DNA from: Dillenia suffruticosa | Taxonomy: Eukaryota; Streptophyta; Magnoliopsida; Dilleniales; Dilleniaceae | NCBI GenBank assembly: GCA_033439265.1 | Contig: JAVTVX010000027.1 | Location: 10,183,001 to 10,247,000, forward strand | Length of the DNA stretch: 64,000 nt | Direction of reading: 5' to 3' | Part shown: one piece after another, positions 1-11,229 of the stretch | Numbering within the stretch: position 1 is the first letter of the stretch | Layout of the letters: the number at the start of each line of letters is the position of its first letter | Program-made: the position numbers and the translations under genes | The notes under the pieces: generated by a model | Databases searched by the model: none | The model's input: the letters and a program-made list of their open reading frames with translations, nothing else | Told to the model about the DNA's origin: nothing

Positions 1-25
1 CCCATTCTCCTTCACTATTGCTTAT

Positions 26-917
26 CTATCTAGCTCTCAACATAGAATATGCATTGATCGCATTCTTCTCATTCAACTCAATAATTGTATCTTTTTTCAA
101 TTCTACATGATTTTTAGATAAAATATCAGTGATGATGCTGGCATATGGCAACAAAAAGCTCGCAGACGTATGTGTGGCTATCATGAAATAAGGAACAATG
201 TAATACAGTTCAGAACTCTTCCCATTCATAATGCAAGCCATTAACCAGAAATCTTCCCTAAAAACAATGATGTAATTTCCTCTTCTAGGTCTTAATACAT
301 GAAAGAAATTAGATGTAGGATGCGTTCATAAAAATCAAGTTTCGTGGCATTAGTATTCACTACAGTCCGGTTCTCATCACCATAGACAACCCTACAATTA
401 TCTAAGTAACTAGATTTCATATATGCTTTACATGTATCATAAAAGACCCAATTAATACCAAAATTCTCATATATGCTCCTATTGATCTTCTTCCCATTCA
501 CAAATGTGTTGAATCTGCAATAGACATAATGGTCATTCAGGATAATTTTAGTCTCATTCTCGGTTCCATCCAAAATCACATCTAGATTATTGTAGAACAA
601 TTTCACTTCCTTTTCATGAATGTACATACCTCAATTAGATGTTCTTCGTATATGAAATTTACCTTCTTCAAGAATACCCAGTTGATTAACCGCCTATGAT
701 TTATCTTTCTTTTTGAAAAACTTTGTCATACAGGTCGCTCTGCTCTATCAACTGAAATTCATAGACATTAAATTGAGGTGCTGGTTGCGGTAGAGGAGAT
801 GGGGGTTTTGTAGTTTTGCAAAAGTAGATTTTGAGGAAGAGCCCTTTTCCGTAGGTTTTGAGGATTGTTTTGATGGTTCAGATGGTTTCTTGATTCACAT
901 TTTATTTTTGGAGCCAT
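26..917 (-). pseudogene. Plant-transposon gag-like protein (Transposase_32-like), frameshifted
   Basis: Two open stretches (627-292 and 241-26) lie in different frames and join at about 300, so there is at least one frameshift. An upstream start near 917 (MAPKIK) is followed by more breaks. Visible motifs: VKLFYNNL in the N-terminal half, then NYIIVFREDFWLMACIMNG and LLPYASIITDIL. This order (an [LV]-[RK]-x-FYxNL block, then a hydrophobic segment, then LPY) resembles the 'putative plant transposon protein' domain (Pfam Transposase_32 type) found in large non-autonomous LTR elements. Element E at 45928 carries the same LFYNNL block. The leader at 918-1034 has several AAACCCTAA-type motifs in the sense strand. 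Its C-terminal end lies outside the window. Assignment is by motif memory; function unknown. Confidence 0.5.
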
Positions 918-1034
918 TGATGATCGATTCTTGTAGAGATTAAGCGAATTAGGGTTTCGATTTGGGGGTTAGGGTTTCGAATTTGAGAGGTTAAGGTTTC
1001 GGGAAGAAGAGGGAAGTTTTGAATTTTGGGATTT

Positions 1035-1335
1035 AGAGTTAAATAGGTCAATGTGCAAACTATTAGTATTCTATTAAGATTGACTCAGGTCAACATATTT
1101 AGGTACACATTGACCTGTTTAGTGATTTTTGAATACTCGGGTTGACACAATAAGAAAGGCATCGACCTGCCTTCTCACTACCGCGCAAGTCGACATACTT
1201 AAGATCGGGTTGATGTGTCATCTTCTGATTATTACTCTAAGTGTTAACTCAAGATCAGGTCGACAAGGTTTTTGAATCAACAATCATTAGGTTGACATGA
1301 TTTTATATTCTTTTAATTTGTCAACATATTTAAAT
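1035..1335 (-). repeat. Degenerate GTCGAC-core repeat array (LTR U3 remnant)
   Basis: Irregular repeats about 25-45 bp apart around GTCGAC and its variants GTTGAC and GTCAAC. The same kind of array fills the U3 of the copia A 5' LTR at 5455-6540, so this is best read as the U3 part of a truncated 3' LTR of copia A, which is transcribed on the minus strand. The expected LTR start motif is not seen between 1335 and 1430, and the array ends abruptly against the leader of the gag-like pseudogene. Confidence 0.55.
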
Positions 1336-1429
1336 AAGTCGAACTAAAAGCTATTTCTTAGATCTATAAGACTCTATTTTTCATTTCTTCTATTTTATTT
1401 CTTCATTTCTATCATTTCCAAATCTTTTC

Positions 1430-2060
1430 TTAATTCACAAAATCTATTTTATCCAATGGTTTGGTGAGAATGTCAACAATTTGTTTTTGAGTTTCAATGT
1501 ATTCTAAAATAATTTCATTTTTCAGAATATGGTCTCTGACGAAATAATATCTTATTTCTATATGTTTGGTTCGTGAATGATATACTGGGTTCTTTATGAA
1601 ATTTATTATACTTGTGTTATCACATTTGATTGTAATACAATCAAAATTTAACTCATAGTCCTTTATTTGGTGTTTGATCCATAGGATCTATGCAGTGCAT
1701 TGTCCAACTAAAATGTATTCTGCTTCCGTTGTTGACAATGCTATACTACTTTATTTCCTTGAAAACCATGATACCAACATGTTTCCAAATAATTGGCAAG
1801 TATCATTAGTACTCTTTCTATCTATTTTACATCCGGCAAAATCAGCATTACAAAAACTATGCAACTGAAAGTTTGAGTCTTTATCATACCAAAGATCCAA
1901 GTGAGTGATTTCTTTTAGATATTTGAAGATTCTTTTGACTGCAACTAGGTGGAATTCTTTTGGATCTAGTTGAAATCTGGCACAAAGACATACATTGAAT
2001 TGTATGTCTGGTCTTGAATCAGTAAGATACAATAGAGATCCAATCATATTTCTATATAGT
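1430..2060 (-). pseudogene. Copia A RNase H region
   Basis: From 2047 the frame reads MIGSLLYLTDSRPDIQF, the typical start of the copia RNase H region (GSLLYLTxTRPDI), then VKRIFKYLKEITHLDLWY and FCNADFAGCKIDRKSTNDTC, matching the family block YxDADWAGCxxDRKSTSG. The final part, past an in-frame stop near 1750, still reads as STTEAEYI-like, an NTSIINF-like CDN block and a DILTKPL-like end at about 1440. Family knowledge: this domain removes the RNA strand during reverse transcription. Broken by stops; not functional. Confidence 0.8.
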
Positions 2061-2267
2061 TTTTTGTAGACTGATTTGCTATTTTCGTCTTTGTTTAATT
2101 TTATATTTGTGCTCTTTGGAGTTACATTTCTTTTGCAATCACTAAATCCAAAATTTTTAATTAAATCATTTGTATATTTTGATTGATTTATGAAAATTTC
2201 ATCTTCTCATTTGTTTAATTTGAAGTCCATGAAAGTAATTTAATTCTCTCATCATACTAAATTCTCC

Positions 2268-2873
2268 CTACATTTTAGTTGCAAATTCTTTACACATTTT
2301 TTTTGCTGTACCTACAAAGATTATATCGTGTACATATATTTGGATTATTAAGAAGTTATCATCTTTTCTTTTGATAAAGAGAGTAGTGTCTATCTTTCCT
2401 CTTTCAAAATTGTTTTCAATTAGAAAATTATTTAGTTTTTTATACCAAGCTCGGGGAGCTTGTTTCAGACCAGACAAGCTTTTGGTCAATTTCTAAACAT
2501 ATTCAGGACACTTTGAATCTTCAAAACCATGTGACTGTTCAATGTATACTGTTTCATTTAAATATCCATTCAGAAATGCACATTTAACATCTATTTGGTA
2601 AATTTTAAAGTTCACAAAGTAAGAGAATGCAAGAAGCATTCTAATTATTTCTAATCTAGCCATTGGTGTATAAATTTCATTATAGTCAATTCTCTCATCT
2701 TGACTGTAATCTTTGGCCACTAATCTTGCCTTATTCCTTATGATTGTACTATATTCATCAAGTTTATTTCTGAATATCCAATTGGTTCCAATCATAGACT
2801 GATCTGTTGGTCTAGGGATAAGATTCCATACTTTATTTATTTCAAATTGATTTAATTCATGTTGCATGGCCAT
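2268..2873 (-). pseudogene. Copia A reverse transcriptase, active-site Asp to His
   Basis: The stretch 2873-2493 carries VWNLIPRP, IGTNWIFRNKLDEYSTIIRN, KARLVAKDYSQDERIDYNEIY and YQIDVKCAFLNGYLNETVYI, all diagnostic copia RT blocks (the VKCAFLNG aspartate is the first catalytic one). A stop after PEYV interrupts it. 2489-2268 continues with SLSGLKQAPRAWY and the catalytic loop. The loop reads YVHD in place of YVDD: the codon at 2328-2330 gives His where the family has a metal-binding Asp. With the stops this makes RT activity impossible. Confidence 0.85.
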
Positions 2874-2883
2874 TATCCAATTT

Positions 2884-3760
2884 TCATCTTTTAAGATTTT
2901 TTTTCATATTTTTAGGTTCATTTTGAAAGATGAAGGCTACGCATTCACATTGGTTTTGTAGTGCCGATCTAGTTCCGACATCTGAACTAATACTATCTAT
3001 TATGTTTTTTGGATTTACATCTTTTCTGATTTGGGAATATTTGATTTCATGCTCCTGTTGAGTTTCATTTCTTTCCTCTTGCTCAATGCTTTGATTTGTT
3101 TCCTCTTTTTGGAGATATACTTCATCAGTGAAGTTCATTTCATTTAGTTTTTTAGTGATCTTTTCATCATCCAAAATTTTTTGATTGGATTCATTTTTTT
3201 TCATCAAACTCTACGTGAATTGACTTTTCTACTGTCATGATTCTTTTGTTATAAATTCTATATGCCTTACTTGTTATAGAATATCCTAAGAAAATTGGTT
3301 CATCACTTTTGACATCAAATTTTCCTAAAACTTCCTTCTCATTATTTAAGATAAAGCATTTGCATCCAAAAACTTTAAAATAAACTATATTTAGCTTTCT
3401 TCCATTGTAAATTTCATAGGGTGTCTTCTTTAAAATTTGTCTTATTTGTACTCTATTCAAAATGTAATCTCTATTCAAAATATAACATGCAGTGTTGATA
3501 GATTCTGTCCAGAAGAATTTAGGTAGGTTATTCTCGCAGAGCATTGTCCTAGTCATCTCTTGGAGGGTTCTGTTTTTTCTCACTACTACCCCATTTTGTT
3601 GAGATGTTCTAAGTGCTGAAAAATTATGGTCAATATCATGATGGCAACAAAATCTTCCATGGTTTTGTTTTTAAATTTTTTGCCATGGTCACTTTTAATG
3701 CTTTTAATTGACACTATCTTTCTTGTATTTCTTTTCATCATTTTTTAGAGATGGGCAGTC
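2884..3760 (-). pseudogene. Copia A integrase C-terminal half and linker
   Basis: From about 3700 the sequence reads as IKSDHGKKFKN, then (with a frameshift) a FSALRTSQQNGVV-like block, followed at 3583 by RKNRTLQEMTRTMLCENN, matching the family QNGVVERKNRTLQEMARTML block that holds the last Asp and Glu of the DDE triad. YKVFGCKCF-like and LGYSITSKAYRIYN blocks follow, as in copia integrase C-termini. 3207-2884 is the acidic, variable linker to RT. The N-terminal zinc domain and first catalytic Asp are missing through the internal deletion. Confidence 0.8.
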
Positions 3761-3769
3761 AGCCTTCAT

Positions 3770-4542
3770 GTGTCTTACTTCTTACATTCAAAGCACCTGA
3801 TTTCCTCTTTCTTCTCTGACTTTTTGAAGAATGATTTGTTTTTATTTCTTCTCTTCATCATGAATTTTCTGAATTTTCTTGTTGGAAGAGCTTCATCATC
3901 TTCTTCTTCTTCTTCTGAGTTTGATGTGCTTTCATTATTGTCAGTTTTTAAAGCCACTCCTTTACCTCTTTCTTCTTTTGCAGGCTCCTTCACATTCCGC
4001 TTCATTTCATGGGTTATCAAAGATCTCACGAGTTTATCCATTGTCAGAGTTTAAAGATTCTTAGACTCTTCAATTGCAGTAACTTTGGACTCCCACGATT
4101 TTGGCAAACTTCTTAGAATTTTATCCACAATAGTGATTCCTTTTCCAAGTAACCTTAGTTCATTTGTTATCTTGTTAAATCTTGTTATCATCTCACTAAT
4201 TGTTTCTCCTTCTTTCATTTTGAAAACTTCGTATTCTTGATTCAACAGTCTGATCTTGCTCTTGCAAACTTGAGTAGTACTTTCATAAGTGGTTTGGAGC
4301 CTTTTCCAAAATTCTTTTGCATTTAAGCATGATGAGACTCGATTGTATTTGTTGACACTCAGTGTAAGGTGAAGGAGATTGATGGCTTTGCAGTTAGCTT
4401 AACAAGTCTTTTTTTGCTCCATTGTCATATTTTTTAATTTTACTGGTATACGCACTCCATTAATTTCTTCAGTAGGAAATTCAGCCCATTCTTTGATTAT
4501 TTTCCAAGCATTTAGATACTGTGCAATTATGAAATTACTCAT
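3770..4542 (-). pseudogene. Copia A gag (UBN2-type) with one zinc knuckle
   Basis: A start at 4542 (MSNFIIAQYLNAWK) is followed by an in-frame stop, then 4245-4051 carries EYEVFKMKEGETISEMITRF and LRSLPKSWESKVTAIEES, the standard copia gag (UBN2 family) signature. 4041-3775 is Lys/Glu-rich with an acidic run of Glu, then RKFRKFMMKRR and the start of a CCHC knuckle (CFECKK). The knuckle's His and last Cys (HMKADC) follow one base out of frame, so the knuckle is frameshifted. Gag packages the RNA in cytoplasmic particles in active relatives. Confidence 0.8.
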
Positions 4543-4682
4543 TCTTTACTTTCAATAGCTGAAGTTGCTTCCATTGAAGAATGATTTACGATTTGTTGAG
4601 CAGGTTTCAACTAGTACATTATCTCCATTGATGGTCATTTAGATCTTTAGTGTTAAGCTATTAGACTTCTTATCGACAAATC

Positions 4683-4697
4683 TGTTTTGATACCAAT
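4683..4697 (-). promoter_or_regulatory. Primer-binding site, copia A
   Basis: Minus strand reads TTGGTATCAAAACAG directly after the LTR end TTGAATAACA. Plant copia elements usually prime from the 3' end of initiator tRNA-Met with TGGTATCAGAGC; the first eight bases match and the rest has decayed. Confidence 0.65.
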
Positions 4698-6620
4698 TGT
4701 TATTCAATTAGAGGGATAAATAGTTGAATATGGACTTTTTATGACTTTTTACAATTTAAGCAAATAACATAAACATAAATTTAAAGACAGAGAATATAGT
4801 GGTTCCACTCCCAGACTTCATTCAGATTTTTCACTAATAGTTTAGGAATACAAATTTGATTATAAGTTCAAGTTCAACCTTTAATACTGTTCCTACTAAA
4901 TACTTCATTCAATCTTACTTAGATCGAATTTTCATTTTCTAGACTTAAAGTAGTGATATGCACTCTTTAGTTTTAGACACTTGTACTGATTAGAAAAATA
5001 AGTGTCAAGAATTGAGACTATTTTTCCTCAGATTTGACAATTTAAGAATAGGCTATATAATTTTGAACAGAAGGAAGAAATTTAAAGAACACGCAAGAAA
5101 ACAGTAGGGAATTTTCAGAGCGCTCAATCGAGTATTCAATTCAGCTAACACTCTCTTCTTCAAATCTTTGGTATTTATTGTGATATGCAATAGATCCGTT
5201 GAGGGTTTGTGAGAGTTGTTGCATCTGAACGTTGAATATTTAATTTCTGCCATTAAAGCTCTACAACAGTTTCTTCCTTCATGCTAAGCTCCACTCTTTT
5301 ACTGGCACCACCTTTATTTAGTTTAATCAAAACATTCTTGTGCTACATTTAAAAGTTAGCTTTCATAGAAAGAGAAATATTTTAGAAATCGAAGACACGA
5401 AGTGATCGTTTAGTTTAAATTTGTTTCATAGATTTGATTTCTAACATACGCAGGGCAATAAGTTTAATGTAGATCTCGACCCGAATTTAAAAACTTTATA
5501 GTGTATTTTTATCAAAACAGGTAGACAAGATAGCATGTAGGTCGAGAAGATTTTGTGCCAAACAAAATAGGTGGACACACGGTTTTGAATTGGTCGATGC
5601 ATGTATGCATGTGACAAGATTGTGACCAGGTCGATATGTAATATTAAAGACTTAATGAATATCAAGTTGACAAGTCTATATAATGCATCGACATATGAGA
5701 ATAAATTGGTCGATGTGCTGTTTACTTGTCGACACGAATTATAGTAGATCTATGTGTGTGATTTAGAACCAAGGACATAAAAGTCGACATGTGCCTTTCA
5801 TAAGTTGATGTGTCACTATTCATTCATAAAATTGGTGGATCTGATTCTGTGAATTGGTCAATATATTTTAGCTTGATTCAAAAACTAGAACTAACAGGTC
5901 GACATGTGCTCTATTTGGGTTGATGTGTCACTATTTATCAATAAAATAGGTGGATCTGATGAAGTGAATTGGTTGATGTGTTTTGTGTATGTGACAAGTT
6001 CTATGTTCAGGTCGATGTGTTGTAATATGTTATATGTAAGGTGCTTTAATTAAGGTCGATGTGTCTTGATTATACATTGATATGATCCTATTCCTTCTTA
6101 AAATTGGTGGACATGATAAGTTGAATTAGTTGATGTGATTGTTTCCATGTCGACCAAATCAGCAACAATTTCGATGTGTGATACTTAGAAAACAAGTATG
6201 TTAGGTTGACAAGTGTTTGGAGACATCGATATCCTAGTGTATTTTTGCTCAGTGTGTAGATGTCTAATATGTGTAGGTCGATGTGCTTCAGAAATTGGTT
6301 GACATGTCATTTCAAATTTGTCCACTTGTGACTATTCAGGTTGATGTGATTTAGTGTATGTCGATGTATTTAGACTCATCTATTTCTATAAAAGTTCTAT
6401 ACCTCAGGTCGACAAGGACAATTAGACAGATCGATGTGTGTGTGGATAAAATGAATTGGTCGACATAGGGTTTACAATTGGTGGACCTGTTATGCAGGTC
6501 ATGTGTCTTCTAGTTAGGTTGACAAGAATTGCAGACTTCTAAATTTTTTTGCTGTTTTTTTTATTTTCTTGAATTTTCTTTCTTGTATTCAATCATTATT
6601 AAAACTCTACTATGTCAACA
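4698..6620 (-). repeat. 5' LTR of copia A with long U3 repeat array
   Basis: Read on the minus strand the LTR starts TGTTGACATAGTAG followed by GTTTTAATAATGATT, and ends TTTATCCCTCTAATTGAATAACA-like, next to the primer-binding site; it is about 1.92 kb. Roughly 5455-6540 is U3, an array of degenerate repeats around GTCGAC/GTTGAC/GTCAAC. A weak TATA-like CAATAAATA lies at about 5172-5180 and marks the start of R. The same start and end motifs occur in the LTRs at 25698-27469, 29922-31622, 32593-40223 and 47381-48775. Confidence 0.7.
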
Positions 6621-8478
6621 AAAAGTGTTCTTAATTTTTGAATTAGACGTCTATAGTTTAGAGTTTGGGTCACACTTATATGCGAATGAGAGTGAGATTG
6701 CATATTTCTACTGTTCATCATTTTCTTCCTTCATACTAAAATTCTGCATTTTGACCCTTATTTCCAAAGGTCATATTTCCTTCATTTGTAAACCATATTG
6801 TATGTTCTTTATATGGTTGGAAAGGGTTTTTCACAAAAAATCTAACCATATAAATATTAGATTATGAAACATAGTGTCTTAGAAAATGTAAACATTTTAA
6901 GTTTCGGTTGGGGTTTCATTTATTTTTAAAAATACAATACGTGCAAGCATGATTTTTTGTAGAATCATTTTTGATGTTATGGGAATTCTTTTGTTAAAAT
7001 TTTAGAGTATTTTGTTGATTATAACAGAAGTTACCATTAATGATTTTCACAAAATAACTTGTATTTCAAGTTGCTCTAAAAAATGACATTTTTATATTGA
7101 CCTAAATCATTATTCACATAAAAAATTAAGAAATAACATAATATTACTTTGATACCATCGATGATAATTTTAAATTCATTTAAGCATGGATTTTCAAGTA
7201 CAAAAAGATTAATATCACATTTAATTAATCTCAAGATCAATGTTGAATCACTAAACTTTTTGATACACAGGTCAAAGTACAGTCACGTATGGATTTTCCC
7301 TTTATTTTACAATTCAAGAGATTTTGATTTTTTTGCCTGTATATAATCAAGATCTTCAAACCCTCAAGAAGTGTTAGCGAAGAACTCCCCTTTTTGTTTT
7401 TTTATTGAAAAAAAAAAGAAATTACAGTTATCTCATTTTCAAACTTTTTTCTCACATATTTTGAAATTCAAAATAATGGTGAAGTTGGGAGTTAGTGTTT
7501 TCTAAAAAATCACTCCCTCCGTTCTCTCTGTTATCTATTTATTTTTTGAATTTCAAATACATTTGGGTAGGATCAAACCCACGTGGGCACCCATACCCAT
7601 TTCCAACACTTGTCATTGTTGTTGATCTTATAATGGCGTCTTTTTCTCATGTTTTCAAGAACTGAGACAATTGGAGTTGAGTATCCGTATATGGTGGCCA
7701 GTCATAACGTTGAGAATCCATTTTTGCAGGTGGTTAGTTCTTTGTTTGCTCATACAAATTCAATTGAAACCATTGCACTTTCTAAAAGGTATGGTTAAAT
7801 GCTCTCCCACCCTTTCAACTTTGCATGCATTAGTTCATAATTTGGGGGTCTTTGAAATACTTCTTAAAACTACTTGTGCTTTTAGTGGTAGAGAGGTTGC
7901 GGAATAAGTTCTAAATTAGAAGATGAACATTGTTTATATAGTGCATACTTAAGAGTTTTTTGCATAATGAAAAATGTGTGGTGAAAGAATATATACCTAT
8001 TTATGTAGAGCTTTCTCAGTATACTTGACAAAGTGCTAATTCCCTCAATTAGCACTTCTCCACATGATTCCCAACCCCCTCCCCTTCGTATGGTATATAG
8101 CAAGGGGAGATACCAGAATTTATCTCAAATGACAACAAAAATCTGTCATCTGAGGAAAAGTGCCCTGGTGTAATTGTGTCTACAATTTGGACTGTTCAGG
8201 CATTTAACAGACGTGTCTTAACATTCCTATGTGCAGTTACTCATGTTTTTTACTTGATGGGCATGATTCTTGTCTTTTGGGCTTGGTCCCCGATCATATT
8301 TAAGCAACATTCTGTGTAAAGAAAGAAAAACTAAACTTTATGGGGTGCGTAGTTTCATTAAGCAACATTCTTATCCTTTTTTACTTGATGGGTATGATTC
8401 TTATCTTTTGGGACTGGTCTCCAACCGTAATTGAGCAACAATGGGCATAAAGTTGGAATGAATTTTTTGATTCAATGC
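6621..8478. other. Anonymous AT-rich DNA with a possible exon remnant
   Basis: No gene recognised. About 7655-7792 (plus) reads without stops as VEYPYMVASHNVENPFLQVV and on to SKRYG, and ends at AAAAG|GTATGG, a plausible donor site; I cannot assign it to a family. 8249-8320 and 8378-8452 are two diverged direct copies of a roughly 75-bp unit (TTTTTACTTGATGGG start), with a third partial copy at 8806-8905. Confidence 0.4.
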
Positions 8479-8480
8479 TG

Positions 8481-8800
8481 GTTTGGCATGAATTTTTTTT
8501 TCAGATTCTCATTTTTTTAATGCTTCAGATTTTCCAGAAATTTATATTTTTTTTTATTTATATCCTCACATAATTGTTTTTATTCCATTAATATTTTCAT
8601 TGAAATCATATAAAATTTCAAATATTTTCATTAATTTTTAATTTTTAAATTTATTTTAAAAGTAAAAAAAAAAAAAAAATTAACTACTTTATTTCAAAAG
8701 TGAAAAAACCAAACAAGTTTTAACTTTTTTTTTTAAAAATAAATTAATTTTTATTTTTTCTTAAAAAGAGAAGATAAGTCGAAAAAAAGGCATACCAAAC
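8481..8800. mobile_element. MITE candidate, 320 bp
   Basis: Terminal inverted repeats GTTTGGCATG at the left end and CATACCAAAC at the right end differ by one base. The interior is very AT-rich with long A and T runs and no coding potential. No convincing target-site duplication flanks it, so the exact ends and the superfamily are uncertain. Confidence 0.4.
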
Positions 8801-8805
8801 GGGTA

Positions 8806-9984
8806 CTAAGCAACATCCTTAACTTCTTTTGGGTCCGGTGTCCACCCATACCTAAGCAACTTTTGTGTATTAAAAAGGAAAAACTCAACTTTATTGGGGG
8901 GGGGCATAGTTTCGTGGCTGTTGTCTACGTTTGAAGTAAAATGTTGGTAATTTTGGAAAATTGATTTTTTTTTTTTTTATACATTTGGTAGTAGGTGACA
9001 ACCTCAATACGGTTTGACATGCCCATGCTTTCTGAGAACTTGTTTTCCTTCCCAATTGTTGGAGATGGTTGTTCCCAGTTGTTGATCAATTGCGTCACCA
9101 CTTGATCCAGAAACACATATTAAATGTCCACCCAAGTCTTCTCTAAATTAGATCAATTTTGTACAACTATGAAAGCTTGAGATTTGGTTTCTATGATTCT
9201 TGCTTTGTAACAGAAATACCAGCTTTACCAGCCAGAAGATAGAAATGGACAAGACATTTTCAGTATTGGAGAAATTTACCTTATAATTGGTACTGCACAT
9301 TCTGATTATGGACTCATTGTCCCTGCTATGGCTGGCTTATTGCAGTTCCCAGTGGGCTGCATTAGGAGATGCCTCATATGGGATTTACACAATTCAACAC
9401 CACGCTTCACATGTGAACATGGGGTAAACAGTCATAGTTTGTAAATGTCAATAAATTCCTTTTATTTCTTCCGCCTTTTCTTTTCTCCCTGTGATTGAAG
9501 TGAGATGTTGAAATTTCAGTATTTCGGTATGCAGCTTCCGTTTAATCACATGTAAACCGCTGTTGTTAGCAGGATCACGTTATATGCTTGACATGGCTGG
9601 GTTCTTCTTGTTGAGATATGCAACTTCCATGCAGATTTTTGGATGATTTTTCTGCAACAATCAACCTTATTTTTCAGATTTTTAGCTTCTTGGTTATTTT
9701 AAATTAGTTTGTTGGTTATTTCGAATTTTTTGAATTTAAGTTATAATTGTTGAGATTTTTTAGGGGAGAATACTTTCCAATTTGTTATATTCTTATCTTT
9801 ATATATTGGACAAGAATCAATGAAGATAGTTAAGTTTTTAGCCTACAAAAAGATATTTCATTTGAGGATTTATTTTTTATTTTTTTTATTTTTTTCCTCC
9901 TAAAAACCATCAAATTAATATCAAAGCCCTTTGCTCTTAAGGGCCCGTGTGTGAGAGTGATTTAGTGATTAATCATTTTTCACT
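8806..9984. other. Anonymous DNA with an exon-like stretch at 9205-9427
   Basis: A splice-acceptor-like TTTGTAACAG ends at about 9212 and an open plus-strand frame runs from there (YQLYQPEDRNGQDIFSIGE at its start, DLHNSTPRFTCEHG at its end) to a donor-like GTAAAC at about 9425. Codon content looks gene-like, but I recognise no family and no neighbouring exon continues it in a compatible phase. The rest is AT-rich with no recognised feature. Confidence 0.3.
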
Positions 9985-10011
9985 ACTAAAAGAATGCCAG
10001 GAAATAACTTT

Positions 10012-10669
10012 CTTTTAAATCCATTAGTTTTTCTGGTAAAAATTACCAAATCTGGGCTGTAAGATGAAATCATATTTGGAGGCCAATAAGGTATGGGAAG
10101 TTGTGGTGTTAGATGATTTTCCACAACTACATGAAGATTCAACGGTTGTTCGAATAAGAGATCAAAGAGATGCAAGGAAAAGGAGATCCTAGGCACGGAC
10201 ATGCATTCACTCTGTAGTCTCATATGCTATTTTCACAAGGATTGTGGTTTGTAAAATTGTAGAAAAAGCTTGGGATGAACTCAAAGAAGCATTTCAAGGG
10301 AATGATGGAATAGAGCAAATGCATGTTCTGAACCTGGGAAGAGAATTTGAACTTTTGAGGATGAAAGAATCTGAAAATATTAAAGAATATTTTGATAGAC
10401 TCTTGAATGTTGTCAACAAGATAAGTTCGATTGGTGAAGAACTTACGGGCAAAAGAATAGTAGAGAAGGTCTTGGTAAGTTTACTTGAAAGATTTGAAGC
10501 AAAGATTTTATCTCTTGAGAATTCAAGAGAGCTTTCACAAATCACCTTGTTAGAGTTAGTCAATGCCTTGCAAGCGCAGGAGCAGAGGAGAGCCATTAGA
10601 AAAGAAGTAGTTGAAGGTGCCTTCAAGGGAAAAAGACAAAGATCAAATTCAGCAAGGAGGCAAAGGTAA
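10012..10669 (+). pseudogene. Copia D gag (DUF4219/UBN2 type)
   Basis: The N-terminal part (about 10020-10100) reads as a FSGKNYQIWAV block then, after a one-base shift, MKSYLEANKVWEVV, the standard start of copia gag. A stop occurs near 10190. The longest open stretch, 10244-10669, has KAWDELKEAFQGNDGIEQMH, LLRMKESENIKEYFDRL and VLVSLLERFEAKILSLE, matching UBN2 gag (WDxLxxxFxG ... VxxxLxxKF). It ends in a basic stretch (KGKRQRSNSARRQR) just before the zinc knuckles. Structural protein of the particle in live relatives; here broken. Confidence 0.85.
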
Positions 10670-10734
10670 GAAATCATTCTTTAATACAGAACAAAAATGA
10701 TGGTGCAATGACAAAGATGAAGTGAGGAAAGGTA

Positions 10735-11150
10735 AATTTCCTTCTTGTACTCATTGCAAGAAGATCTCACACTTGCCAAAATTTTGTTGGCGGAGGCCTG
10801 ATGTTCAATGCAGGTCTTGCAATCAAATGGGACATATGGAGAAGGTTTGTAAGAACAAATGAGGAGCCCAAGCCCAAATTGTTGATGAGTCCCAGGAGAT
10901 ACAATTATTTGTAGCAACATTTGTTGTAGGCGATAATTCAAGTGAATGTTGTCTGATTAATAGCGGTTGTACTCACCACATTACCAACAATGAGTCTATC
11001 TTCAAGGAGCTTGACAAATCTTATGTTTCCAAAGTTAGAATTAAAAACGAAGATTGTATTGAGGTTAAAGGCAGGGGACAAGTGGCAATTAAATATACAT
11101 CCGGTACAAATATCATTTTTTGATGTCCTATTTGTACCGAAAATCAATTA
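10735..11150 (+). pseudogene. Copia D zinc knuckles and aspartic protease (active-site Asp to Asn)
   Basis: Two CCHC knuckles lie at about 10740-10860: [14 protein letters not shown] and [14 protein letters not shown], both with intact C-C-H-C spacing. After a stop at 10861 the protease follows: it reads CLINSGCTHHITN where copia proteases have WLIDSGCTHHMT. The codon at 10959-10961 (AAT) gives Asn in place of the catalytic Asp, so the protease is dead even without its frameshifts. A GRGQVAIKY block follows, as in the family's GxGTVxI segment. Confidence 0.85.
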
Positions 11151-11229
11151 AAATTTGTTAAGTGTGGCGTAACTTTTTGAAAAAAATTACTTTGTGGTTT
11201 TTAAGAACAATGTTTGTGTGATCTATGAT

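Larger units (their letters stand above)
1430..6620 (-). mobile_element. Ty1/copia retrotransposon A (degenerate, minus strand)
   Basis: Order read on the minus strand is 5' LTR (6620-4698), primer-binding site, gag with one zinc knuckle, remnant integrase, reverse transcriptase, RNase H. Integrase before RT is the Ty1/copia order. A deletion has removed the gag C-terminus, protease and integrase N-terminus (junction about 3700-3765). Stops and frameshifts break every domain. RNase H ends near 1430 (DILTKPL-like C-terminus) and is followed directly by U3-like repeats, so the 3' LTR is truncated or rearranged. The element is inactive. Confidence 0.85.

Noticed and set aside
3770-4064. Plus-strand Ser/Leu-rich open frames
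   Set aside because: Reverse complement of the Lys/Glu-rich copia A gag; not independent genes.
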